From contig JAEZDN010000144.1 of NCBI GenBank assembly GCA_023433275.1, forward strand, positions 13,725-77,724: a stretch of DNA of 64,000 bases, written 5' to 3'. Shown here piece by piece: positions 56,151 through 64,000 of the stretch (positions are counted from its first letter, which is position 1; each line of letters starts with the position of its first letter). Origin of the DNA: Verrucomicrobiota bacterium. GTDB lineage: Bacteria; Verrucomicrobiota; Verrucomicrobiia; Opitutales; Opitutaceae. Made by a program: the position numbers and the translations under genes. Under the pieces are notes generated by a model. The model saw nothing but the letters and a program-made list of their open reading frames with translations, was not told the DNA's origin and did not search any database.

Positions 56151-57332
56151 ATGAACACCGATTCAGCCACCACTTCCACGTCCGAACCCTCGACCGAGTC
56201 CGCCGGCGCGGAAAGCGCGGAGAAGACCAAACCAACGCGCCAGGTCGGCTACGCGGTCATCGGTCTCGGCCACATCGCGCAGGTTGCCGTGCTCCCTGGC
56301 TTCGCCCAGGCCAGGAACTCCCGGGTTGCGGCACTCGTCTCGGGAGATCGCAAGAAGCTCCAGACCCTGGGCGAGCGCTACGACGTGCCCGGCCGCTACA
56401 TGTACGACCAGTATGACGAATGCCTGGCCGACCCCGCCGTCGAGGCCGTGTACGTCGCCCTGCCCAACGACCAGCACTGCGACTGCGTCGTGCGCGCCGC
56501 CGAGGCCGGCAAGCACATCCTGTGCGAGAAGCCTCTCGCCATGAATGCCCGCGAGGCACGGTTCATGATGGAGGCCGCCGCGGCGAACCACGTGAAGCTC
56601 ATGACCGCATACCGCCTCCACTTCGAGGCGGCCAACCTCGCCACGATCAAGCTCGTCCAGTCCGGCAAGCTCGGCGAGCCCCGCTATTTCAATTCCAGCT
56701 TCAGCTACCAGGTCATCGATCCCGACAACATCCGGTTGAAATACCAGCACGGCGGCGGGCCCGTCTACGACATCGGCATCTATTGCATCAACGCCGCCCG
56801 CTACCTCATGCGCGCGGAACCTCTTGAGGTGACCGCGATGCTCGCTCGCTCCAAGGACAAGCGCTTCGACGAGGTTGAGGAAACCGCCTCGGTCATCCTG
56901 CGGTTCCCCGAGGGCCGCCTCGCATCCTTCACCGTGAGCTTCGGCGCCGCCGAGGCCGCCCGCTATGAATTGGTCGGCACCAAGGGCCGCGTCGTGCTGG
57001 ATCCGGCCTACGAGTACAGCGAGGGCCTCAAGCAATCCGTCACCATCGACGGCGAGACGAGCGAGAAGAGCTTTCCCCGCCAGGATCAATTTGGCGGCGA
57101 GATCGAGGCCTTCTCCGAGTGCATCCTGAACAACAAGGAACCCGAGGCTTCCGGCTTCGAGGGCCTCGCCGACATGCGCATCATCGATGCGATCTTCCGT
57201 TCCGATGCGACCGGCCGCGCCGTCCGCCTGCCACCGCTCGAAAAAGCTAGCCGCCCCGATGAGGGCCAGGTGAAGCGCAAGCGCGCCGTCAAGAAACCCC
57301 GCACGGTCAATGTCGACGCTCCGCACGACTAG
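56151..57332 (+). CDS. Gfo/Idh/MocA-family NAD(P)-dependent oxidoreductase
   Basis: A 393-residue enzyme of the glucose-fructose oxidoreductase family. The Rossmann motif GYAVIGLGHIAQVAVLPGFA begins near 33. The EKP motif (HILCEKPLAMN) and the C-terminal GGPVYDIGIYCINAARYL substrate domain are typical. The first 30 residues are low complexity (TTSTSEPSTESAGAE) with no Tat or Sec signal. The Lys/Arg-rich tail (KRKRAVKKPR) is odd and shares charge with neighbouring disordered proteins. It overlaps the DUF72 gene by 23 bp (57310-57332). Substrate: probably a sugar or polyol. Confidence 0.9.
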   Translation: MNTDSATTSTSEPSTESAGAESAEKTKPTRQVGYAVIGLGHIAQVAVLPGFAQARNSRVAALVSGDRKKLQTLGERYDVPGRYMYDQYDECLADPAVEAVYVALPNDQHCDCVVRAAEAGKHILCEKPLAMNAREARFMMEAAAANHVKLMTAYRLHFEAANLATIKLVQSGKLGEPRYFNSSFSYQVIDPDNIRLKYQHGGGPVYDIGIYCINAARYLMRAEPLEVTAMLARSKDKRFDEVEETASVILRFPEGRLASFTVSFGAAEAARYELVGTKGRVVLDPAYEYSEGLKQSVTIDGETSEKSFPRQDQFGGEIEAFSECILNNKEPEASGFEGLADMRIIDAIFRSDATGRAVRLPPLEKASRPDEGQVKRKRAVKKPRTVNVDAPHD

Positions 57333-58305
57333 CCCGCGCGCTTCCGCGGGCCGCGACCTTCGCATTGGCATCTCCGGCTGGACCTACCCGCCGTGGCGCG
57401 GGACTTTCTTCCCTCGCGGCCTCGTGCAACGCGAGGAACTGGCCTACGCCTCCCGCCAGGTCTCTTCCATCGAGATCAACGGCACCTTCTACTCGCTCCA
57501 GCGCGCCTCCAGCTATGCTGCCTGGGCTGCGCAGACGCCCGCCGACTTCGTGTTTTCCGTCAAGGGCCCCCGCTACATCACCCACATCCGCCGGCTCCAG
57601 GATGTCACGGTGCCGCTCGCCAATTTCCTCGCGTCCGGCGTCCTCCGTCTCGGCGACAAGCTCGGTCCTTTTCTCTGGCAGCTTCCGCCGAGCTTGCGCT
57701 TTGACGCGCCGAAACTGGAGGCGTTTCTCTATCTCCTCCCCCGCGACACCGATGCGGCCCGGGCGCTCGCGCGCCACCACGACGACAAGGTGAAACAGCC
57801 CTGGCTCGAGCCCGGTCCTCGCCGGCCGTTGCGCCACGCGCTCGAGGTTCGCCATCCCTCCTTCAATGATCCGCGATTCGTCGCGTTGCTCCGTCGGCAC
57901 CGCGTTGCCCTGGTCGTGGCGGACACCGCGGGCAAATGGCCATTCATGGAGGATGTCACCGCCGACTTCGTCTACCTCCGTCTGCACGGCGATTCCGAAC
58001 TCTACGTCAGCGGCTATACCGACGAAGCGCTCCGCCTGTGGGCGCGCAAGATTCGCGCCTGGCACCGCGGCGCCAACCCACCCTGCACCCGCCTCACCGC
58101 CCCTCCCGCCGCACCGCGCGCCCGCGGTCGCGCAGTGTACGTGTACTTTGACAACGACGTGAAGGTCCGCGCTCCGTTCGACGCGATGACTCTCGCGCAC
58201 CTGCTCAAGCGCGGACCCAAGCCGGGTCCGGCCCCCGACATTGCCACCATTCGCGCCGTCGCCCGGACGCGGTGGCCAGGTTTTCCTCGTCGCCGGGCGG
58301 CCTGA
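57310..58305 (+). CDS. DUF72 family protein
   Basis: A 331-residue protein. The family pattern is visible: IGISGWTYPPWRGTFFPRGL, EINGTFYSLQ, FVFSVKGPRYITH and GPFLWQLPPSL. The barrel ends with YLRLHGDSELYVSGY, AVYVYFDNDVKVRAPFDAMT. The DUF72 fold is a TIM-barrel of unknown activity (a nuclease-like role has been suggested). It overlaps the preceding gene by 23 bp and lies 5 bp before trehalase, so it is in an operon with sugar enzymes. Confidence 0.88.
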   Translation: MSTLRTTSPRASAGRDLRIGISGWTYPPWRGTFFPRGLVQREELAYASRQVSSIEINGTFYSLQRASSYAAWAAQTPADFVFSVKGPRYITHIRRLQDVTVPLANFLASGVLRLGDKLGPFLWQLPPSLRFDAPKLEAFLYLLPRDTDAARALARHHDDKVKQPWLEPGPRRPLRHALEVRHPSFNDPRFVALLRRHRVALVVADTAGKWPFMEDVTADFVYLRLHGDSELYVSGYTDEALRLWARKIRAWHRGANPPCTRLTAPPAAPRARGRAVYVYFDNDVKVRAPFDAMTLAHLLKRGPKPGPAPDIATIRAVARTRWPGFPRRRAA

Positions 58306-58310
58306 TCCCC

Positions 58311-59849
58311 ATGGCCCTTGCGACCGGAGCCGTTCAGGATAGACTCGACCGCGTGCGTCCCAACCTGCCCGCCGATCCCGCCGCCCTTTACGGTGATCTC
58401 TTCCTCGCCGTCCAACGCGCCGGCATCTTCGCTGACCAGAAGACCTTTGTGGACTGCGTGCCGAAACAGGAGCCGGCCCTGATCCTCGGCCACTATCACC
58501 AGGTGAAGGACACGCCTGGCTTGGACCTCGCGGCGTTCGTGCAGGAACACTTTCTCGTTCCCCAGGCCATCTCGGTCACCGCCGCCACCGCCGAAAGTCT
58601 CGATCACCACATCGCCCATACGTGGAATGTCCTGCGCCGCGAGCCCGACATCCCCGTGGCGGGCTCCTCGCTGCTCGCGCTGGCCCATCCGTACGTGATC
58701 CCGGGCGGCCGCTTTCGGGAGGTCTATTACTGGGATTCGTACTTCACGATGCTGGGTTTGCACGAGCACCGCCGCGATGACCTCGTGCGCTCGATCACCG
58801 ACAACCTCGCCGACCTTCTCCAGCGCTACGGCCTCGTCCCGAATGGCAACCGTTCCTACTATCTCAGCCGCTCGCAACCCCCCGTGCTCGCGCTCATGGT
58901 CGATTTCCTCATGCACGAGGACGGCCCGGCTGTCTTCGAACGCTACCTGCCTGCCCTGCGCGCGGAACTCGATTATTGGGACGATCGTTCCGCGCCCACG
59001 CGTCACGCGGTCACCCTGCCCGGCGGGGGCGTGCTCCACCGGTACTATGACCAGCTGGACACCCCGCGCATGGAGGCGCACGCCCACGACGAGCATCTGG
59101 CCCGCATCTCGCCGCAGGCCGCACCCGACCTTTTCCGCAATCTCCGCTCCGGCACCGAGAGTGGCTGGGACTTCAGCAGCCGCTGGTTCATGGGCGGCGA
59201 AACCCTGGCGCACATCCGCACGACTGAATTCGTGCCGGTGGATCTCAATTGTTTTCTCCTCCAGCTCGAACGAACGCTCGCGAAGGCCCTGGCCGCGACA
59301 GGCGACACCGCGCAGGCCGAGGAAGTCGCCCGCGCCGCGAACCGCCGTGAACAACTCATCCAGCTTCACTTCTGGTCCGAGGAACTCGGATTCTTCTTCG
59401 ACCACCATCTTCCCACCGAGGAACTAAGCCCCCACTACACGCTGGCCGCGGTCGTGCCGCTGTTCGTGCGCGCCGCGACCCAGCCCCAGGCCGATGCCGT
59501 CGCCGCCGTGCTGCGCGAGCGCTTCCTCCAAGCCGGCGGCCTCCAAACCACCCTCACGCGCAGCGGGGAGCAATGGGATGCCCCCAATGGCTGGGCCCCC
59601 CTTCATTGGATGGCCGTCTGCGGCTTGGTGAACTACGGCCACAACGACCTCGCCGCCGAGATCGCGCAACGCTGGATCAACCTCAACGTCGGCGTCTTCA
59701 CGCGCACGGGCCGCCTCATGGAAAAATATAACGTCGTTGATCTCTCCCTCCCCGCCGGCGGCGGCGAGTATCCCACGCAGGACGGCTTCGGCTGGACCAA
59801 TGGCGTCCTCATCAAACTTCTCAAAGCCTACCCCTTGGTCCTCCCTTAG
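58311..59849 (+). CDS. Trehalase (GH37), apparently cytoplasmic
   Basis: A 512-residue glycoside hydrolase cleaving trehalose to two glucose. Both PROSITE-type signatures are visible: PGGRFREVYYWDSYF and QWDAPNGWAP. Also visible are ESGWDFSSRWF (acid Asp), EKYNVVD and GGGEYPTQDGFGWTNGV. No signal peptide, unlike periplasmic TreA, so it resembles the cytoplasmic TreF type. Start ATG 58311; an upstream GTG (58272) lies in the DUF72 gene. It is the last gene of the oxidoreductase-DUF72-trehalase group. Trehalose is a typical osmoprotectant. Confidence 0.93.
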   Translation: MALATGAVQDRLDRVRPNLPADPAALYGDLFLAVQRAGIFADQKTFVDCVPKQEPALILGHYHQVKDTPGLDLAAFVQEHFLVPQAISVTAATAESLDHHIAHTWNVLRREPDIPVAGSSLLALAHPYVIPGGRFREVYYWDSYFTMLGLHEHRRDDLVRSITDNLADLLQRYGLVPNGNRSYYLSRSQPPVLALMVDFLMHEDGPAVFERYLPALRAELDYWDDRSAPTRHAVTLPGGGVLHRYYDQLDTPRMEAHAHDEHLARISPQAAPDLFRNLRSGTESGWDFSSRWFMGGETLAHIRTTEFVPVDLNCFLLQLERTLAKALAATGDTAQAEEVARAANRREQLIQLHFWSEELGFFFDHHLPTEELSPHYTLAAVVPLFVRAATQPQADAVAAVLRERFLQAGGLQTTLTRSGEQWDAPNGWAPLHWMAVCGLVNYGHNDLAAEIAQRWINLNVGVFTRTGRLMEKYNVVDLSLPAGGGEYPTQDGFGWTNGVLIKLLKAYPLVLP

Positions 59850-59869
59850 CCGTAACTATGCAGATGGAG

Positions 59870-59982
59870 CGAAACCGCCCCGTGCGCGCAGTCGAACTAT
59901 TCCGTTGTAGGGACGTGGCTCGTCCACGCCCTTGTTTCCCGTAGCGGGAAACGGACGCAGTCAAGCCGCGCCCCATACCCGA
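59870..59982. repeat. ~110-bp intergenic repeat family, copy B
   Basis: Aligned by eye with copies A and C: GTGCGCGCAGTCGAAC, TTGTAGGG followed by ACGTGGCTCGTCCACGCCC (self-complementary GTGG...CCAC). The inverted TTTCCCGTAGCGGGAAAC hairpin is next, ending GACGCAGTCAAGCCGCGCCC. The stem pieces GTGGCTCGTCCAC and TTTCCCGtagCGGGAAA are strongly palindromic. Confidence 0.75.
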
Positions 59983-60004
59983 CGCGCCCCCTCTGCTCCT
60001 GGAG

Positions 60005-60042
60005 CCGGGGCGCCCCCGCCCCGGTTTCGAAGATCGAAACCG
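60005..60042. repeat. Two overlapping perfect hairpins after repeat copy B
   Basis: CCGGGGCG-cccc-CGCCCCGG (60005-60024) is followed directly by CGGTTTCGA-aga-TCGAAACCG (60022-60042, sharing CGG). Such runs could pause polymerase or act as transcript 3' ends. No T-tract follows. Confidence 0.5.
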
Positions 60043-60142
60043 TGCGGTGGGATGGTGAGGAAACCTGCACTCCGCGCCAGGTTCTCCAAACGATCATTGA
60101 ACCGCCCGTGTCGCGCGGGCCGCGTTTTTCAGTGTAAGCGCT

Positions 60143-60202
60143 GTGGGAGCGAGCATTCTCGCGCCAGATTACCAGCGGAAAACCAAGCAAGCTCGCTCCC
60201 AC
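60143..60202. repeat. 12-bp inverted repeat GTGGGAGCGAGC
   Basis: Perfect arms GTGGGAGCGAGC (60143-60154) and GCTCGCTCCCAC (60191-60202) around 36 bp. The sequence resembles the GTGGGAGC-type REP elements common in some Pseudomonas genomes. It may be a REP-type palindrome or a mobilised element remnant; only one copy is seen here. Confidence 0.55.
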
Positions 60203-60227
60203 CTCGACCGAACGCCTGTTCCACGCC

Positions 60228-60461
60228 TCACGCGTGCGCCATCCGATCCATCATCTCTCCCCGGGCCGCGCCGCTGTCGCGGTCGAGTTCGATTCCGCGG
60301 CGTCGCATCGAACCCAGGATCTCCTCCTCGGCCTGCAACCAGCACGGCAAATTCAAAAGGCTTCGATCCCGGCGCGCGGTCGCGAGTTGATCGGCTCGCC
60401 GCGCCACCCTGAGCTGGAGTTCCGCGAGGGGGTCAAGTCCGTTGAGGCAGGGGTAATTCAT
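60228..60461 (-). CDS. Small DUF2934-like protein
   Basis: A 77-residue ORF. LQLRVARRADQLATARRDRS followed by PCWLQAEEEIL resembles the DUF2934 pattern (I..RAYxLxxxxG...DxxxWLxAExE). ATG at 60461; no strong Shine-Dalgarno. It lies alone in a repeat-rich intergenic region, opposite to the ferritin-like gene. Could be spurious; the family resemblance is the only support. Confidence 0.5.
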   Translation of the reverse strand: MNYPCLNGLDPLAELQLRVARRADQLATARRDRSLLNLPCWLQAEEEILGSMRRRGIELDRDSGAARGEMMDRMAHA

Positions 60462-60663
60462 GGCACTTGGGGGTTGGGGGTTGAGGTAATTGGAACACCC
60501 CTATCTTGCCACGGCGCGGGCCCACCGCCCATCGGGTTAATACCTACTTCTCGCTACCGGGCCCCCGATGCCGGTTAACGCTTACTTTTCGTCCAGCTCC
60601 CGATGGCCGCACCCGCACCCGGCCTGATACCGCGCCCGGACCCGGAACCAGTAATCTTTGGTC

Positions 60664-61176
60664 ATGAACGATCACGATCATTTGATTAAGTGGCTGAACG
60701 AGGCGCACACCATGGAGCAAAGCATGCTGCAGGTTCTTGAGGGCCACGCCCTTCTCGCGGGCAATCTCCAGGAGATCCGTTCCGGCTTGGAAAAGCACCG
60801 GGCCGAGACCCTGCACCATCGCGACCAGGTCGCCCAGTGCCTCCGCCTCCTCGGCCAGCAGCCCTCGTCCGTCCGAACCGTCATGGCCACCGCCTCCGGC
60901 GTCGCGCAAGGCGTGTCCACCATCCTCGCCCGCGATGCGATCCTGAAAAACGCCCAGGCCGACTACGCCGCCGAGAGCGCGGAAATCGCCCTGTACACCA
61001 CGCTGATCACGGCCGCCGAACAAGGCAACCGCGCCGACATCGCCGCGCTCTGCCGCGGGATACTGGAGGAAGAGGTCGAAATGGCCGCCTGGCTGGAGGA
61101 ACGGATCCCGGAACTCACCGTTCTCACCCTGGCCGCCCGCGAGGGCGTGGTGATCCCGGGCGCCTCGCATGCGTGA
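60664..61176 (+). CDS. Ferritin-like DUF892-type protein (second copy)
   Basis: A 170-residue helical protein: NDHDHLIKWLNEAHTMEQSM, LEKHRAETLHHRDQVAQCLR and LGQQPSSVRTVMATASGV, followed by the second helix pair ADYAAESAEIALYTTLITAA and LEEEVEMAAWLEERIPELT. Glu/His ligands are placed as in ferritin-like DUF892/YciE proteins. It is diverged from the copy at 45096. Start ATG 60664 (a start two codons earlier, 60658, also fits). The treZ gene starts 112 bp later. Confidence 0.85.
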   Translation: MNDHDHLIKWLNEAHTMEQSMLQVLEGHALLAGNLQEIRSGLEKHRAETLHHRDQVAQCLRLLGQQPSSVRTVMATASGVAQGVSTILARDAILKNAQADYAAESAEIALYTTLITAAEQGNRADIAALCRGILEEEVEMAAWLEERIPELTVLTLAAREGVVIPGASHA

Positions 61177-61288
61177 TCGCCCCGCTTCGCGCGCCAGCTG
61201 ACGGCCACTGAACTTTTCACCTCGCCCGCCGGCTGCATGATTGCCGCCGGCCTTCCCGCTGAAAACCACCCTGTTTCAGTCCACTGCC

Positions 61289-62974
61289 ATGACCCTTTCG
61301 ATCTGGGCCCCGGCCGCCAACACCCTCGACGTCTGCATCGGCACCCAACGCCACCCCATGCACCGCACCCGCGCAGGTCTCTGGGAAGTCCATCTCAAGA
61401 TCCCGCCCGAGGGGCTGCGCTACCGGCTCTCGGTCAACGGCGGCCCCCCGCTGCCGGATCCGACGTCGCGCTGGCAACCCGACGGTGTTCATGGCGATTC
61501 CTGGATCGGGCCGCCGCCACCCGTGCCCACGCCGCTGGCGCGCCCCCGCCCGCTTGCGGACGCCGTCATCTACGAAATACATCTCGGCACCTTTACGCCC
61601 GAGGGCACCTACGCCGCCGCGGAAAAACGCCTGCGCCATCTGGTCGACCTCGGCATCACCCATGTCGAAATCATGCCGCTCGCCACGTTCCCCGGCCAAC
61701 GTGGCTGGGGTTACGATGGGACTTATTGGTTCGCTCCCCACCCCGCGTACGGGACGCCCGCGGAACTCTCCGCCTTCGTCAGCGCCTGCCACGCCCACGG
61801 CCTCGCCGTCCTGCTGGACATGGTTTACAACCACTTCGGGCCCGACGGGAACTATCTCCCCGTTCTCGGCCCCTGTTTCTCCGCGCAACGCACGCTGTGG
61901 GGCGAGGCGCTTAATTTCGACGGACCGGAGAGCGACGGTCTGCGCCAGCTGATCCTCGACAGCGCCACCCTCTGGCTGCGCGACTACGGGTTCGACGGGC
62001 TCCGACTCGACGCCGTGCACGCGATCGTCGATACCCGCGCGCTCCACATTCTCGAGGAACTCGCGCAACACGTCCGCGACCTCGGCGAACAACTCCGCCG
62101 CCCGCTCGTCCTCGTCGCGGAGAGCGACCTGCACGACCCGCGCCTCGTTCGCCCTGTCTCCGCCGGCGGCTATGGTCTCGATGCCTTCTGGGCCGACGAT
62201 TTTCATCATGCGGTTCACCGCTATCTGACCGGCGAGAGCCACGCCTACTACGCCGACTTCAACGGGCTGGCCGACATCGCCCGGTCGATTCGCGAGGGAT
62301 ACGTTTACCAGGGACAATACGCCCCCTCGCGCCGGCGCGGCCATGGCCGTCCTCCCCTCGGTGTCGATCGCGAGCAATTCGTCTTCTGCATTCAGAACCA
62401 TGACCAAACCGGCAACCGCGCCCGCGGCGAGCGCCTCTCGATGCTGCTGCCGCCGGAAAAGCTCAAGGCCGCCGCTGCGCTGCTCCTGCTCTCGCCCCAG
62501 GTGCCGTTGCTTTTTCAAGGCGAGGAATGGGGCGCGCGCACGCCGTTCCTTTATTTCACGGACCATGTCGACCCGAAGCTCGGGCAGGCCGTCACGGAAG
62601 GGCGCCGGCGGGAATTTCCCGGTCACGATGAGATCGCCGACCCGCAGGCGCCCGCCACCTTTGAACGCTCGAGACTCGACTGGCGGGAACTGGATTTGCC
62701 CGACCATGCGAACATCCTCTCCTGGTACCGGCGTCTGATTTCCCTCCGCCGCGACCTCGCCGGCGCCGATTGCCAGGTGCGCGTGGATGAGAAAGCCGGC
62801 TGGCTCACCCTCGACCGCGGCAGCATTCTCGCCGTCTTCAACTTCGCGCCCACCCCGCAATCGATTCCCCTCCCCACCGGAAATTGGAGGTTGGAAATGA
62901 GCTCCCACTCGAACGCGCCTGTGGGCGCCCTCACGCCCGCCAACTCCACCACGATCTTCCGCGCCACGCCTTGA
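61289..62974 (+). CDS. treZ: Malto-oligosyltrehalose trehalohydrolase TreZ
   Basis: A 561-residue GH13 enzyme that releases trehalose from maltooligosyl trehalose. A CBM48-like N-domain (1-~90) precedes the GH13 barrel with conserved regions: AVIYEIHLGTFTPEG, DMVYNHFGPDGNY, FDGLRLDAVHAI (nucleophile Asp), LVLVAESDLHD (acid/base Glu) and FCIQNHDQTGNRARGERL. The NHDQTGNRA motif is TreZ-diagnostic. Slightly shorter than typical (~580-600). No treY or treX is visible in the window. Start ATG 61289; an in-frame start at 61241 is possible. Confidence 0.93.
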   Translation: MTLSIWAPAANTLDVCIGTQRHPMHRTRAGLWEVHLKIPPEGLRYRLSVNGGPPLPDPTSRWQPDGVHGDSWIGPPPPVPTPLARPRPLADAVIYEIHLGTFTPEGTYAAAEKRLRHLVDLGITHVEIMPLATFPGQRGWGYDGTYWFAPHPAYGTPAELSAFVSACHAHGLAVLLDMVYNHFGPDGNYLPVLGPCFSAQRTLWGEALNFDGPESDGLRQLILDSATLWLRDYGFDGLRLDAVHAIVDTRALHILEELAQHVRDLGEQLRRPLVLVAESDLHDPRLVRPVSAGGYGLDAFWADDFHHAVHRYLTGESHAYYADFNGLADIARSIREGYVYQGQYAPSRRRGHGRPPLGVDREQFVFCIQNHDQTGNRARGERLSMLLPPEKLKAAAALLLLSPQVPLLFQGEEWGARTPFLYFTDHVDPKLGQAVTEGRRREFPGHDEIADPQAPATFERSRLDWRELDLPDHANILSWYRRLISLRRDLAGADCQVRVDEKAGWLTLDRGSILAVFNFAPTPQSIPLPTGNWRLEMSSHSNAPVGALTPANSTTIFRATP

Positions 62975-63006
62975 ACTATTCCCGAGCCGCCAAGGGGAAT
63001 GCGATT

Positions 63007-63110
63007 CCGACGCGTGGCGCGGCTGAACTGTTCGGTTGGGAGGGGCGTGGCTCGTCCACCCCCTCAGTTACCGTAGCGCGCAAAGGACGCGGTCAAGCCG
63101 CGCCCGAGAT
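63007..63110. repeat. ~110-bp intergenic repeat family, copy C
   Basis: In the 255-bp gap after treZ. GCGCGGCTGAACTGTTCGG, then GGGGCGTGGCTCGTCCAC, ends GGACGCGGTCAAGCCGCGCCC; compare copies A and B. The inner GTGG...CCAC palindrome and terminal CGCGGTCAAGCCGCG are conserved. The more degenerate middle implies older divergence. Confidence 0.72.
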
Positions 63111-63229
63111 CCAACTGGATGATTCCGGATGAAGAGGCGTGGCGCGCGGCGCAGGGATGTGTGAGAAAACATCGGCCTCAATTCTGCGTCTCTTTGCGGC
63201 CAATTCGTATCGTTCCGCCAGGATTCCCT

Positions 63230-64000
63230 TCACCCGCCCCCCGGGCTCGCCGGCACCGCCGCTCCCGCGCGCTGGTTCTGACGATTCGTCCGCATCTGCT
63301 CCATTAACGCCGCTGCCGCGCGTTGTTCCTGCTGCAAGGTTTCCAAGGCCGAGACCTGCTGGGGCGTCAGCACGCCGCGCGCCTGGGCAATCGCGGCATC
63401 GGTGATTGCGACGCTTCCACCCATCACGACGTTGGCCGTCCCCCCGCGCCCCGAATTGATCACCATCGGCATCAACACCGCGCCCGCATTTCCCGCGTTC
63501 CCTGCCTGACCGTTTGGCGCCGTCGCGGCGAGGATCCGGACCATTTGCTCGGCCTGCGCGTCGCCCAGCGGCGAATTCGAGTAACTGAGGCGCTGGCTCA
63601 ACTGGTCCACCAGGCCACGCTGCGGCAACGTCACCTCGTAGTTTCGATACTGCTCGTAGGCCGCATCGCCGATCGCGGCCCGGATGCTGGCCTCAACCTC
63701 CGCCTGGGTCGACGCCACGACCTGGCGGATCTCATCGCGATTGTTTCGCCCACCCATGCCCTGGCTCCGGGCCGCGGTCATCACGTCCATCACCACCGCC
63801 TGTTTTTCAACCAGCAGTTGCTTCAATTGCTCGAGCGCCGCCGGGCTCAGGTTGAGACGCCGGAACAAAGCCGCATACCGACCGTCGAGCGCCGCCTTCT
63901 GCTGGATCGCCATGAGTTGCTGCACTTCGGGCGAGTTCATCGGATTGAACCTCCCCCCGGTAGCGCGGCCCACAGTTTGGGGGGGCCCGCCCCCGAGAAT
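63230..64000 (-). CDS. Helical exported-type protein of unknown function, N-terminus outside window
   Basis: The open frame has no stop up to the right edge, so only the C-terminal ~256 codons are seen. Visible segments include NSPEVQQLMAIQQKAALDGR, LNLSPAALEQLKQLLVEKQA, QAEQMVRILAAT and LTPQQVSALETLQQEQRAAA, all amphipathic helices. The LxxxQ-type pattern (LTPQQVSALETLQQE) resembles Spy/LTXXQ periplasmic chaperone-like repeats. A low-complexity Gly/Asn tail ends the protein. Function cannot be assigned. Confidence 0.7.
   Translation of the reverse strand: MLGGGPPQTVGRATGGRFNPMNSPEVQQLMAIQQKAALDGRYAALFRRLNLSPAALEQLKQLLVEKQAVVMDVMTAARSQGMGGRNNRDEIRQVVASTQAEVEASIRAAIGDAAYEQYRNYEVTLPQRGLVDQLSQRLSYSNSPLGDAQAEQMVRILAATAPNGQAGNAGNAGAVLMPMVINSGRGGTANVVMGGSVAITDAAIAQARGVLTPQQVSALETLQQEQRAAAALMEQMRTNRQNQRAGAAVPASPGGG

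Larger units (their letters stand above)
59850..60663. other. Long intergenic region packed with stem-loop elements
   Basis: 813 bp. Left to right: copy B of the ~110-bp repeat family (59870-59982), GC hairpin CCGGGGCG-cccc-CGCCCCGG (60005-60024), hairpin CGGTTTCGA-aga-TCGAAACCG (60022-60042), and inverted repeat GTGGGAGCGAGC...GCTCGCTCCCAC (60143-60154 and 60191-60202). A small DUF2934-like ORF (60228-60461, leftward) follows. The final 200 bp before the ferritin-like gene show nothing more. Different structured repeats in series suggest a site of repeat accumulation. Confidence 0.6.

Overview
The window is one continuous GC-rich bacterial chromosomal segment (roughly two thirds G+C by eye). 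It has no rRNA, tRNA, CRISPR array, insertion sequence or phage module that I can see. Gene content and protein style suggest a Verrucomicrobiota bacterium, most likely in or near the Opitutaceae. The pointers are a type II secretion/type IV pilus-like system with several PilB-type ATPases, a Rho factor with a long Gly-rich N-terminus, many multi-PAS hybrid kinases, and small structured intergenic repeats. This is inference from family resemblance, not a phylogenetic result.

Layout. (1) 1-7388, leftward: coaE, rho, a PilB/GspE ATPase, pilT, a second gspE and the start of gspF, closely spaced and probably one transcript. (2) 7453-11617, rightward: an HD-domain phosphohydrolase, comM, a SAM methyltransferase and a MYG1-family protein. 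(3) 11704-17515: a secreted glycosidase-like protein, trhO (rightward), a DEAD-box helicase, an S4 protein and a CvfB-like protein. (4) 17591-25116, leftward: a tight operon, mostly with ATGA-type overlaps. A family 2 glycosyltransferase and a nucleotidyltransferase-fold protein come first, followed by a small exported protein and the pseudopilin/assembly genes gspG-H-I-J-K-L-M. (5) 25262-36037: a two-armed exopolysaccharide locus. The right-pointing arm carries GT2, an O-antigen ligase/polymerase-like protein, GT4 and a deacetylase. The left-pointing arm carries GT4, a uridine-kinase-like protein, a sugar-phosphate transferase, a nucleotidyltransferase/left-handed-helix protein, a STAS protein, an alkaline-phosphatase-superfamily protein and an FkbM methyltransferase. 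The arms collide tail to tail with a 128-bp overlap.

(6) 36193-53029: a sensory island with a LuxR-type response regulator, three related hybrid kinases, a kinase with a degenerate receiver, and a 1623-residue Nik1-type kinase with six HAMP-type repeats. Between them lie a Q/N/S-rich disordered protein, a small exported protein and a ferritin-like DUF892 protein. (7) 53312-62974: stress-type genes. These are DUF3185, an ElaB/YqjD-like protein, a YqjE-like protein, a small unknown protein, a 363-residue Arg/Gly/Ser-rich disordered protein with a KGG motif, a Gfo/Idh/MocA oxidoreductase, a DUF72 protein, trehalase, a second ferritin-like protein and treZ. The window closes with the C-terminal part of a leftward unknown gene.

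How it fits together: the left half builds envelope machinery (secretion pseudopilus, surface glycan). The right half looks like a sensing and stress-protection region (osmosensor-type kinase, trehalose enzymes, ferritin-like and ElaB-like proteins, low-complexity proteins). The most novel-looking signals are the unusual gene set of the glycan locus, the sensory/stress island with its two disordered proteins, and the intergenic hairpins. One hairpin pair has a compensatory base-pair change between copies, and a separate ~105-110-bp repeat occurs three times, all in the right third.
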